This document shows, piece by piece, positions 6,896 to 14,445 of a stretch of DNA of 14,445 bases. The position numbers and the translations under genes were made by a program. This DNA comes from Treponema sp. (lineage in GTDB: Bacteria > Spirochaetota > Spirochaetia > Treponematales > Breznakiellaceae), in contig JAISBK010000152.1 in NCBI GenBank assembly GCA_031266255.1, positions 1-14,445 of the forward strand. The letters are read 5' to 3'. How positions within the stretch are numbered: position 1 is the first letter of the stretch; each line of letters opens with the position of its first letter. Under the pieces are notes generated by a model, which worked only from the letters and a program-made list of their open reading frames with translations, ran no database searches and was not told the origin of the DNA.

Positions 6896-7591
6896 ATGCG
6901 TCATACTATACCAAGTAACCTGGGTTTTACCAGCCTTATCACCCTCACGCTCCTTGGGGCCTGTGCCGGAGAACCTGAGGTGTATATCCCCTGGATCGCG
7001 TCCCAGCCGGCAGTATCACTCGAATTATATGAAATTATTGACCACAAGACCCAAGCCTCAGGACAGGACATCCCCAAATGGGTAGTCCTGTATGAGGATG
7101 AAAATGAAAGGGTTCCTGGGATAGAAAGGCTCCCCGAATATCAGGATGCCTATATCTTCATCGGTGAACTTGCGGGAACCAACTTTAATATCTTACAGCA
7201 ATGGTCTTCTGGGTTCATCCTTTCTAAAGACCTCTCCGGGTTAGTTGCTTCCCGGATCCTGTCCCGTCTAACCAAGACCATAACATCCAGCCCGGAAGGT
7301 GAATACGGCCGTTTTTTCGAGGCGCTGATCAAGGCGGCGTTCAATACCGAGTATACCGATGCGACTCAAGAAGCTGATTTCTGGGTCTTGAAACAGTATT
7401 TTAAAGAAGACGGCGTTACCCCCGACCTCGACCGGAAAGTATATGATTTTCTGATATTGATCAGCATCAATAAAACCAGCCTTCAACTCCAGATTAATCG
7501 TATTTTCAATACCCTAAGCACGATACCTCTCACCAAATCCCAGACCCTATCGGTAAGTCACCTCAAAGAAACCTTCTACAATTTTTTCTAA
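6896..7591 (+). CDS. Lipoprotein of unknown function, 231 aa
   Basis: The first 23 residues form a lipoprotein signal ending in L20-G-A-C23. The mature part is a mixed alpha/beta protein with no family I can name. It has a YIFIGELAGTNFNILQQW segment around residues 80-100, a helix-rich middle (residues 110-170, including YGRFFEALIKAAF) and a helical C-terminus. The ATG lies three bases after the TAG of the 703-residue lipoprotein, so the two are almost certainly cotranscribed and probably translationally coupled; a weak AGG lies just upstream. The pairing suggests the two lipoproteins act together at the envelope. The gene converges with the TPR gene, with 33 bases between their stops. Confidence 0.8.
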   Translation: MRHTIPSNLGFTSLITLTLLGACAGEPEVYIPWIASQPAVSLELYEIIDHKTQASGQDIPKWVVLYEDENERVPGIERLPEYQDAYIFIGELAGTNFNILQQWSSGFILSKDLSGLVASRILSRLTKTITSSPEGEYGRFFEALIKAAFNTEYTDATQEADFWVLKQYFKEDGVTPDLDRKVYDFLILISINKTSLQLQINRIFNTLSTIPLTKSQTLSVSHLKETFYNFF

Positions 7592-7605
7592 AAGATGAGC
7601 AATAC

Positions 7606-7648
7606 GGTTTAGATACAGGAGAAACTATCTTCTCGAACGGGCTAAACC
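7606..7648. terminator. Nested inverted repeat at the convergent gene ends
   Basis: GGTTTAG (7606-7612) and CTAAACC (7642-7648) are exact inverted copies. Inside them GAGAA and TTCTC form a second stem with the loop ACTATC. The structure lies between the 231-aa lipoprotein gene and the TPR gene and overlaps the last codons of the latter. It may be a bidirectional terminator, but no clean T-run follows on either strand. Confidence 0.35.
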
Positions 7649-8302
7649 TATCAGGGCTTCCCGATACTCAGGATTGAGTCTGAGGGCCTGTTCATAGGCT
7701 TCTATTGCTGTGGTAAAGTCACCCAAGGTTTCCCTTACCGTGCCAAGACGGTACCACCAAAGGGGGATATTCGGTTCCAACTGGACAGCCGCGGTATACG
7801 CAATATCCGCGTGGTAGAATTTCTCCTGGATCCTAAATATCTCTCCAATGAAGAAATAGGCCACCGAAGCCCGGTCTCCTTGGGGAAAGGCATTGACGTA
7901 CCGCTGCATAGACACCAGGGAGCGGTCATACTGGTTAAGATAAAAATAGGCCTCTCCCATGGTTTCTATGACACGGTAATCATTAGGGTACACTTGAAGG
8001 CCCCGTTGCCCCCAGGTGATTACATCAGCATATTTTTTTTGACGCTGTAAGGTCCAGGTAAACACCGCATAGGTATCTCTGGTAGCTATGTTTCGGGATA
8101 TCTCGTCTACACAAATCTGTACTGCCCGATTGTAATACTCCATAGCATCATCCATGCGGTTTTTCCCTTCCAGATCCCGGCCGGTCCGGTAATTTTGCAA
8201 ACCACTCATGCTCGAGGTATCAGGATTAGGTGGATTGGTTTGAGCAAAAATAGATTGAAAAAAGATGAAGATACTCAAAAAACAAAGAAAGTATACTCTC
8301 AT
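7625..8302 (-). CDS. Secreted TPR-repeat protein, 225 aa
   Basis: The first 20 residues are a classic signal peptide (MRVYFLCFLSIFIFFQSIFA) with probable cleavage before Q21; there is no lipobox cysteine. The rest is tetratricopeptide repeats, about five units. The clearest are near 108-141 (YRVIETMGEAYFYLNQYDRS), 146-179 and 180-213 (WYRLGTVRETLGDFTTAIEA, then YEQALRLNP). TPR proteins are scaffolds for protein complexes, so this one probably acts in the periplasm in envelope assembly or secretion; its partner is unknown. The ATG at 8302 is preceded by AGGTGAG at a suitable distance. The gene is divergent from transketolase across a 162-base spacer. A TATAGT (8357-8352, minus strand) could be its -10 box, but the -35 is weak. 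Confidence 0.87.
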   Translation of the reverse strand: MRVYFLCFLSIFIFFQSIFAQTNPPNPDTSSMSGLQNYRTGRDLEGKNRMDDAMEYYNRAVQICVDEISRNIATRDTYAVFTWTLQRQKKYADVITWGQRGLQVYPNDYRVIETMGEAYFYLNQYDRSLVSMQRYVNAFPQGDRASVAYFFIGEIFRIQEKFYHADIAYTAAVQLEPNIPLWWYRLGTVRETLGDFTTAIEAYEQALRLNPEYREALIGLARSRR

Positions 8303-8385
8303 GGACTCACCTGGCTACCTGCATCGAAAATTACGATTGACCATAAACCCTACTATACCATAGCAAAACCACTAATGTAAGTACC

Positions 8386-8414
8386 AAGACAGAATAGGGC
8401 ATTTCGAGTATACT
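8386..8414 (+). promoter_or_regulatory. Likely promoter of transketolase
   Basis: AAGACA (8386-8391, four of six matches to the -35 consensus), a 17-base spacer, and TATACT (8409-8414). Transcription would start near 8421, about 44 bases before the ATG at 8465. Confidence 0.5.
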
Positions 8415-8421
8415 AAACTAA

Positions 8422-8436
8422 GCGGTTATCCACCGC
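8422..8436 (+). promoter_or_regulatory. Short hairpin at the predicted 5' end of the transketolase mRNA
   Basis: GCGGT (8422-8426) and ACCGC (8432-8436) are exact inverted copies around the loop TATCC. The hairpin begins at about the first transcribed base, so it may stabilise the 5' end or be a regulator site. It is small and could be chance. Confidence 0.3.
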
Positions 8437-8464
8437 ATACTATATGAACCAGCGGAGTATCACT

Positions 8465-10417
8465 ATGAACATCAAGGCATTGGAAAAAATCGCCCTTAGT
8501 ATACGGGGGCTTTCAATGGACGCTATTCAAAAAGCCAATTCAGGGCATCCAGGACTCCCCTTGGGAGCCGCAGAGTTGGGAGCATTCCTCTATGGCGCAG
8601 CGCTTCGGCATGCTCCTGAGGACCCTGCGTGGCCGGATCGGGACCGTTTTGTATTATCCGCAGGTCACGGGTCCATGTTCCTGTATTCCCTGTTGTACCT
8701 GGCGGGATATAGGGATATGACCCTAGAGGATATCAAGCGGTTCCGTCAAATCGGTTCTCATGCTGCAGGGCATCCTGAATATGGGCTTGTCCAAGGGATT
8801 GAAACCACCACCGGTCCCCTGGGGCAGGGTATCGCCACCGCGGTGGGCATGGCCGTAGCCGAAACCATGATGGCTGCCTGGTTTAACACCAAGACCCGAA
8901 CCATCGTAGACCATTATACCTACGTCTTGGTCGGTGATGGCTGCTTGCAAGAGGGGGTTTCTGCAGAAGCCAGTTCCCTGGCAGGTCATCTTGAGTTGGG
9001 TAAACTCATCGTGTTTTACGATTCCAACCAGATCACCATTGACGGCAGTACCAACCTGACCTTTACCGAATCAGTGGCCCAACGCTACGAGGCTTACGGT
9101 TGGCAGGTGCTTCAGGGTTCTATGTATGATTTTGAGGACCTAGCCCGGCTCACCGCAGCAGCCAAAGCAGAGACCCATAAGCCTAGCCTCATCATTCTGC
9201 GCTCAATTATCGGTAAAGGGGCCCCTCATAAGCAGAACACCCCGGATGTCCATGGTGCGCCCTTGGGGGCTGAAGAAGTGGCTGCTGCCAAAGCCTTGCT
9301 GGGTATTCCGGGAGATTTTTATGTTGCCCCTGAAGCAGCGGAGTATTTCACCGCCAAACAAGCTGAATGGAAACAGATCCATCAGTCCTGGCAAGAAGCA
9401 TTCCAAGCCTGGTCCCAAGAAAACCCGGATAAGCGGGCGCAATGGGATCGCTTCTATGCAGGTACCCTTACCTTTGAGTCGCTCCCCTGTTTTGCCCAAG
9501 GAGATACCCTGGCTACCCGGTCTGCGGGGAACAAGGCGCTGATAGCCTTGGCCGCAGCCAATACCAACCTGGTGGGCGGTTCTGCAGATCTCAAAGGCCC
9601 CAATGCCGTGGGTATCCCCAATGCAGGGGTGTACAGTCCCACGAATCGGGGCGGCCGGTACATTCATTTTGGGATCCGGGAGTTTGCTATGGCGGCGATC
9701 TCCAACGGTATCAGTCTCCACGGCGGACTGCGGGCCTTTTGTGCTACCTTCATGGTCTTTTCCGATTATCTCAGGCCTGCGCTCCGGCTTTCAGCTTTGA
9801 TGAAGCAGCCGGTCATCTATGTGCTTACCCACGATTCGATCTTTGTTGGAGAAGATGGTCCTACCCATCAGCCCATAGAACATTTGGCTTCTTTCCGTAT
9901 CATTCCGGGGCTTCTCACGCTGCGGCCTGCAGATGCTGAAGAAACAGTTGAAGCCTGGGCCATGGCCCTGGAACGGCAAGACGGCCCTACGATCCTGGCG
10001 CTCTCCCGGCAAAACCTCCCAGTATTTCCCAAAGAAGACCCAGATTGGAAAAACACCATCCGCACCGGTGCCTACCTGGTGAAAAAGGGAACTGAACAGC
10101 CTGATGTCGTGCTCATTGCCACTGGTTCTGAAGTCAGTCTAGCCTTGGAAGCGGCAAACCAGGTTCAGAAGCATGTACGGGTAGTGTCCATGATAAGCAG
10201 GGAACGGTTTGAGGCTCAACCCAAAGCGCTCCAGGAGGCCATCATACCCCCAGGGGTACGGGTTATCTGTTGCGAGGCCGGGGTCAAAACCGGTTGGGAA
10301 CGGTGGGCCAAGCCTGAAGATATCTGCTCTATCGATCGTTTCGGTGAATCCGGCCCTGCAAGCCAAGTAGCGGAAGCCCTGGGCCTTACCCCCCGCACCC
10401 TCGCTCATCTTTTTTAA
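8465..10417 (+). CDS. tkt: Transketolase
   Basis: A full-length 650-residue thiamine-diphosphate enzyme that moves two-carbon ketol units between sugar phosphates in the non-oxidative pentose phosphate pathway. The cofactor motif runs from GDG at 158-160 to N188 (GDGCLQEG ... YDSNQ). Other conserved active-site residues are in place: H28 (SGHPG), H68 (SAGHGS), H103 (AGHPE), H264 (DVHGAP), the proton-relay glutamate E406 (REFAM), H456, H468 (GEDGPTHQP) and R515 (SRQNLP). All three domains are present: cofactor binding, pyrimidine binding, and the C-terminal domain (IATGSEVSLA onward). I chose the ATG at 8465 because GGAG lies seven bases upstream (8454-8457). An in-frame ATG at 8444 adds seven residues but has no Shine-Dalgarno sequence. 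Transcribed alone, from its own promoter, divergently from the TPR gene. Confidence 0.97.
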   Translation: MNIKALEKIALSIRGLSMDAIQKANSGHPGLPLGAAELGAFLYGAALRHAPEDPAWPDRDRFVLSAGHGSMFLYSLLYLAGYRDMTLEDIKRFRQIGSHAAGHPEYGLVQGIETTTGPLGQGIATAVGMAVAETMMAAWFNTKTRTIVDHYTYVLVGDGCLQEGVSAEASSLAGHLELGKLIVFYDSNQITIDGSTNLTFTESVAQRYEAYGWQVLQGSMYDFEDLARLTAAAKAETHKPSLIILRSIIGKGAPHKQNTPDVHGAPLGAEEVAAAKALLGIPGDFYVAPEAAEYFTAKQAEWKQIHQSWQEAFQAWSQENPDKRAQWDRFYAGTLTFESLPCFAQGDTLATRSAGNKALIALAAANTNLVGGSADLKGPNAVGIPNAGVYSPTNRGGRYIHFGIREFAMAAISNGISLHGGLRAFCATFMVFSDYLRPALRLSALMKQPVIYVLTHDSIFVGEDGPTHQPIEHLASFRIIPGLLTLRPADAEETVEAWAMALERQDGPTILALSRQNLPVFPKEDPDWKNTIRTGAYLVKKGTEQPDVVLIATGSEVSLALEAANQVQKHVRVVSMISRERFEAQPKALQEAIIPPGVRVICCEAGVKTGWERWAKPEDICSIDRFGESGPASQVAEALGLTPRTLAHLF

Positions 10418-10420
10418 CTT

Positions 10421-10566
10421 GAGTACGGTGTTGTATCAAGTGCGGTATACGTCCCTTCGTTCCTGTCTCTTGTGAAGAGTGCTATCCAAATATTGGGGCA
10501 TAGCACTTGTTCGCTAGCAGTAGGAACGGAGGGACGTACGTCGCACCTTCATATAACGCCGCTCCC
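10421..10566. repeat. Long imperfect palindrome between transketolase and the sensor kinase
   Basis: The core arms are 10440-10464 and 10522-10546, with 21 of 25 bases complementary. Counting G-U pairs in plus-strand RNA, 24 of 25 can pair. Weaker flanks (10421-10440 against 10547-10566) match at 14 of 20. Inside is a perfect 8-bp stem, AGTGCTAT (10478-10485) with ATAGCACT (10500-10507), capped by CCAA and TTGG. The whole could fold as one hairpin of about 146 bases. No T-run follows, so it is not a plain terminator. It could be a palindromic mobile repeat (MITE or REP-like), or a structured leader of the kinase mRNA, whose ATG lies 22 bases further on. Confidence 0.65.
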
Positions 10567-10588
10567 ACCTCGCCCACCGCAGGTGTAT

Positions 10589-13500
10589 ATGAGCACGATC
10601 AAAACAATACTCGGTATATTCATAGCCGGGCTCCTCCTTTTAGGAATACTCGGCTGTACGCAGAAACCCCTAATTCAGGAACACGAGGAATATCCCCTGT
10701 ATACTGCTTACCAGGACATCCCTGAAGTGAGTGCAGAAGAGATCGCGGCCATTGAGTCCTTGCGATCCCGGCGGACTAGGTTTGTCTATGGTATGACCCT
10801 GACTGCTGAAACCTTTTATGCTGAAGACCGCGTTATTGAAGGATTTTCCGCCCACTTCTGCAGATGGCTTACGGATCTATTTGGTATACCCTTTGAACCG
10901 GTCATATACGACTGGAATGCCCTTCTTACGGGCCTTGAATCCCAGGACATTGATTTTTCAGGGGCCCTGATCTCTACCGCTGAACACAGCAGCCGCTATT
11001 ATATGACCGGCGTCATAGCCGAATATCCCCTCAAATACACGACCCTCGCGGATAGCCCTGAGTTATCAAGCATCGCCAAATCCCGGCCCCTGAGGTATGC
11101 CTTCTTGAAACATTCGGCTACATACATCCGCATTGCCTCGTTGGAAACCTATCCCTTCGAAGCTTTTTTTATTGACCAGTACCAAACCGCATACCAAATG
11201 CTCAAAAACAATGAAATAGACGCTTTTTTGCATCAAAGCAGCGCCGAAGCCGTGTTTGATGCCTATGGAGATACCATTACCCGGGAGTTTTTTCCCCTCA
11301 TATATGGCTCGGTATCCATGGCAACCCAAAATCCTGAGCTTACATCCCTTATATCCGTTGTTGACAAAGCCTTAACCCATGGCGCAAAGTACCAATTCAA
11401 CAAGATGTATAACCAGGGGCAGCAGGATTATCTGCGCTATAAACTAGCGAGCCGGCTCAATGAGGAAGAACGGAACTATATCCGGGAACGGATACGTACC
11501 AATAGCCCCATTCCCATAGCCGCAGAATACGACAATTATCCGGTCAGTTTTTATAACAACCAGGAGAAAACATGGCAAGGAATGGCTTTTGATGTGCTTG
11601 CCAAGATTCAGGAACTTACGGATCTGACCTTTACCGTGGGACATAAGACGAACGTCGAATGGTCGGAATTGATGGCTTTGCTTGAAAGGGGAGATGCGCT
11701 TATGATTTCTGAGCTGATCCGTTCTCCCCAACGGGAAGGCCGCTTCCTCTGGCCTACGGTTTTCTATCAGACCGATTACTATACCTTGATATCCCGGTCT
11801 GAATATCCGGATATCCCTATAAACGAGGTCTTATATGCCCGGATTGGGCTTATGCAGGATACTGCCCATGCGGATATCTTTCATAGCTGGTTTCCGAATC
11901 ATCGGTATACCACGGAATATGCCAATACTAATACGGCGTTTAAGGCGCTGGAACAGGGGGAGGTAGACTTGGTGATGGCTACGAGGAACCAGCTCCTCCA
12001 TGTAACCAATGTGCAAGAACATTTAGGTTTCAAGCTCAATCTGGTATTTCAATACCCGGTGGGATCCACCTTTGGGTTCAATAGGAACGAGAAGGTCTTA
12101 TGTTCCATCGTATCTAAGACCCTGGAGCTTATTGATACGGAACGCATATCCGAAAGTTGGACCCGACGGGTCTTTGATTACCGGGGAAAAATGGCCCAGG
12201 TACAACTTCCTTGGTTTATCGGGGCTTCCACGCTTATGTTTGGTTTCTTTACCTTACTGCTGGCGCTGTTCCTCCGCCGCAGACAAGAAGGTAAGCGCCT
12301 TGAACGAACGGTACGCGAACGGACCTCCGAGCTTATCCAGCAGGGCAGGCTCCTGCATACGATAAATGATGCGGCTTCTCTGTTGTTGGCTTCTGACCTG
12401 TACCAGTTCAATGACGCGATATACCGGGGCATGGAGATGATGGCCCGGAGTGTTACTATTGATCGCCTCTATATCTGGAAAAACCTGGTACCCCGTGGAC
12501 CCCACGAGTACACGCAGATCTTTTGTTGGTTTGATCCGGATATGGCGGTACAACCGGCAATGCTCCCGAACAACCGTACATCGTTTCAACGTTCCGATAC
12601 CACCACCTTTCCCGAATGGGAAACACGCTTTTCCTTGGGGGAATGTATAAACAGCCCGGTGAAGGATCTCACCCCCCTTGAACAGAGACGGCTGCGTCAA
12701 TACGGTATCCAATCCATTCTGGTGATTCCCGTATTTTTGCAGGATGGGTTTTGGGGTTTTCTCAGTTTTACCGACTGCCATAAGGAGCGTTATTTTTCCA
12801 AGGATGAAGCAGCGATTTTGCGTTCCGGGAGCTTATTGTTGGCAAATGCGGTTATGCGGAATGAAACGACCCAAGCCTTGACCCATTCGAGTGAACAGGC
12901 CGAAGCAGCCAGCCGGGCCAAAGGTGATTTCCTCTCCAATATGTCCCACGAAATGCGGACGCCCATGAACGCAATCATCAGCATGACCTCCCTCGCGAAA
13001 GACGCTTCTGATACCGAACGCAAGGATTATTGTTTGAAGAAGATAGAGGACGCTTCGGTACATCTGCTGGGCGTTATTAATGATATCCTGGATATGTCCA
13101 AGATTGAGGCCAATCAGTTTGAACTTTCTATCGTAGAATTTGATTTTGAGAAGATGCTCAGGAATGTGGCCAATATCATCAGCTTCCGGGTTGATGAAAA
13201 GCAGCAGAATTTTACCGTACAGATTGGGAAGCAGATCCCCCGGTATGTGATAGGGGATGATCAGCGGCTGGCCCAGGTACTCACCAATCTGTTGAGCAAT
13301 GCGGTGAAATTCACCCCGGAACAAGGTTCCATAGCCTTGCAAACAGACTTGGTAACCGAAGCAGATGGGTTCTGTACCATCCGGTTCACCGTAAGGGATA
13401 CGGGAATCGGCATTTCTTCGGAACAGCAAACCCGGTTGTTTACCTCTTTTCAGCAAGCCGAAAGCAGTACCTCCCGTAAGTTCGGCGGTACCGGGCTTGG

Positions 13501-14445
13501 ACTTGCCATATCCAAACGCATTGTCTTGCTTATGGAAGGTGAAATTGGGGTTGTATCCGAGTTGGGCCACGGGTCTACCTTTTGGTTCACCATCCAGGTA
13601 AAACGCGGGCAAAAGGCGCGGCAGAGTTGTCTCCTCAACCCTGGGGTGGATTGGAAAACCATACGGATCCTGGTGGTGGATGATGATGCGGAGATACGGC
13701 GCTACTTCGGAGACATTATCCGCGGTTTGGGTATTACCTGTGCTATGGCATCCGGGAGTGAAGAGGCCCTGGACCTCATACAGCGCAATGGTTCTTATGA
13801 TCTTTATTTTGTGGATTGGAACATGCCCGGTATGAACGGGATAAGCCTTTCCTGCAAAATAAAACAAACCTATCAGGATAAATCAGTGGTTATTATGATT
13901 TCAGCTACCCAATGGAGCGAGATAGAGGAGGAAGCTAAAAACGCAGGGGTGGATAAATTCCTGCCCAAACCCCTGTTCCCATCCCTCATTGTGGATTGCA
14001 TCAATGAGTGTCTGGGGATCATTGATACGCGTCTTACGGATGAAGCCCCCCGTGTTCTGGATACTTTTGAAGGGTATCGGGTGCTGTTAGTCGAGGATGT
14101 GGAAATTAATCAAGAGATTGTATTGGCCCTTCTGGAACCGGTCTTGCTGGCCATTGACTGCGCGAATAACGGGGTTGAGGCGCTCAGGATGTTCAGTGCG
14201 GCACCGGATACGTATGACCTGATCTTCATGGATGTGCAGATGCCGGATATGGATGGCTACGAAGCTGCACGGCGTATTCGCGGCCTCGGGACGCCTAAGG
14301 CCAAGCAGATCCCCATTGTGGCCATGACCGCCAATGTATTTCGGGAAGACATTGAAAAGTGCCTCGAAGCAGGTATGAACGATCACCTAGGTAAACCCCT
14401 GGATAGGGAAGAGGTCCTGGTGAAACTCCGCCGGTACTTGCGTCC
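10589..14445 (+). CDS. Hybrid sensor histidine kinase with two solute-binding sensor domains, GAF and two receivers (partial, 3' end missing)
   Basis: Open for 1285 residues up to the window edge. The N-terminus is hydrophobic and ends in G-I-L-G-C23, so it is either a membrane anchor or a relaxed lipoprotein signal. Two periplasmic solute-binding (family 3 / Venus flytrap) domains follow, about 64-275 and 300-525. A transmembrane segment (542-562), a short coiled coil and a GAF domain (about 590-750) come next. The kinase core has the H-box with phosphoacceptor H787 (SHEMRTPMNAI), N-box N900/N904, DTGIGI at 937-942 and GGTGLGL at 966-972. Receiver 1 has D1031-D1033, phosphoacceptor D1076, S1105 and K1127. 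Receiver 2 has E1169/D1170, D1215 (FMDVQMPDMDG) and K1269. The layout resembles BvgS/EvgS-type phosphorelay kinases, with GAF in place of PAS. An Hpt domain may lie past the edge. ATG 10589 has a weak AGGTG three bases upstream; GTG at 10583 is an alternative. The ligand is unknown, though amino acids or small metabolites are typical. Confidence 0.95.
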   Translation, partial: MSTIKTILGIFIAGLLLLGILGCTQKPLIQEHEEYPLYTAYQDIPEVSAEEIAAIESLRSRRTRFVYGMTLTAETFYAEDRVIEGFSAHFCRWLTDLFGIPFEPVIYDWNALLTGLESQDIDFSGALISTAEHSSRYYMTGVIAEYPLKYTTLADSPELSSIAKSRPLRYAFLKHSATYIRIASLETYPFEAFFIDQYQTAYQMLKNNEIDAFLHQSSAEAVFDAYGDTITREFFPLIYGSVSMATQNPELTSLISVVDKALTHGAKYQFNKMYNQGQQDYLRYKLASRLNEEERNYIRERIRTNSPIPIAAEYDNYPVSFYNNQEKTWQGMAFDVLAKIQELTDLTFTVGHKTNVEWSELMALLERGDALMISELIRSPQREGRFLWPTVFYQTDYYTLISRSEYPDIPINEVLYARIGLMQDTAHADIFHSWFPNHRYTTEYANTNTAFKALEQGEVDLVMATRNQLLHVTNVQEHLGFKLNLVFQYPVGSTFGFNRNEKVLCSIVSKTLELIDTERISESWTRRVFDYRGKMAQVQLPWFIGASTLMFGFFTLLLALFLRRRQEGKRLERTVRERTSELIQQGRLLHTINDAASLLLASDLYQFNDAIYRGMEMMARSVTIDRLYIWKNLVPRGPHEYTQIFCWFDPDMAVQPAMLPNNRTSFQRSDTTTFPEWETRFSLGECINSPVKDLTPLEQRRLRQYGIQSILVIPVFLQDGFWGFLSFTDCHKERYFSKDEAAILRSGSLLLANAVMRNETTQALTHSSEQAEAASRAKGDFLSNMSHEMRTPMNAIISMTSLAKDASDTERKDYCLKKIEDASVHLLGVINDILDMSKIEANQFELSIVEFDFEKMLRNVANIISFRVDEKQQNFTVQIGKQIPRYVIGDDQRLAQVLTNLLSNAVKFTPEQGSIALQTDLVTEADGFCTIRFTVRDTGIGISSEQQTRLFTSFQQAESSTSRKFGGTGLGLAISKRIVLLMEGEIGVVSELGHGSTFWFTIQVKRGQKARQSCLLNPGVDWKTIRILVVDDDAEIRRYFGDIIRGLGITCAMASGSEEALDLIQRNGSYDLYFVDWNMPGMNGISLSCKIKQTYQDKSVVIMISATQWSEIEEEAKNAGVDKFLPKPLFPSLIVDCINECLGIIDTRLTDEAPRVLDTFEGYRVLLVEDVEINQEIVLALLEPVLLAIDCANNGVEALRMFSAAPDTYDLIFMDVQMPDMDGYEAARRIRGLGTPKAKQIPIVAMTANVFREDIEKCLEAGMNDHLGKPLDREEVLVKLRRYLR

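Noticed and set aside
8444..8464. Upstream ATG as the transketolase start
   Set aside because: No Shine-Dalgarno sequence precedes it, while the ATG at 8465 has GGAG at ideal spacing and gives an N-terminus typical of the family.
9203..9721. 172-codon minus-strand frame inside transketolase
   Set aside because: It is antisense to conserved transketolase sequence, with no start signal or recognisable motif.
10418..10588. Intrinsic terminator for transketolase
   Set aside because: The strong palindrome here is not followed by a T-run on the plus strand, and its length and nested form do not fit a simple terminator.
12833..13867. 344-codon minus-strand frame inside the kinase gene
   Set aside because: The plus strand encodes all the kinase and receiver motifs in one unbroken frame. 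The antisense frame follows from codon bias.

Overview
The window looks like chromosome of a host-associated spirochaete of the Treponema type, probably one of the mid-G+C termite-gut treponemes. That is an inference from gene style: many lipoproteins, a TPR secretory protein, a GAF-containing hybrid sensor kinase with periplasmic solute-binding domains, and roughly 50% G+C in the right two thirds. No rRNA, tRNA, CRISPR array, transposase or phage structural gene was recognised.

Left region (1-3903, minus strand): an A+T-richer operon read leftwards from a near-consensus sigma70 promoter at 3875-3903. It encodes a 228-residue protein built of two tandem copies of one beta-rich domain. Next comes a terminator-like hairpin whose U-tract abuts the next Shine-Dalgarno sequence, then a 994-residue beta-rich protein of unknown function. 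A third gene begins at the very left edge, with its start codon overlapping the 994-residue gene's stop codon (TAATG). Neither complete protein has a signal peptide or membrane segment and neither was recognised. This is the least explained part of the window and the best candidate for an undescribed system.

Middle region (3904-7591, plus strand): an A+T-rich spacer with a possible 19-codon ORF, a Nudix hydrolase of ADP-ribose pyrophosphatase type, then two adjacent lipoprotein genes. The first lipoprotein (703 aa) has a P/E/V-rich stalk and a C-terminal LamG-like region; its promoter lies so close to the ATG that the mRNA would be almost leaderless. The second (231 aa) follows after 3 bases.

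Right region (7592-14445): a secreted TPR protein on the minus strand converges with the lipoprotein pair. It diverges from a full-length transketolase, which is better started at 8465. A roughly 146-base imperfect palindrome (10421-10566) separates transketolase from a large hybrid histidine kinase. The kinase (two solute-binding domains, transmembrane segment, GAF, kinase core, two receivers) is in frame for 1285 residues and runs off the right edge.

The genes do not form one obvious pathway. Transketolase and the Nudix enzyme are housekeeping or metabolic, the lipoproteins and TPR protein are envelope functions, the kinase senses an extracellular ligand, and the left operon is functionally separate.
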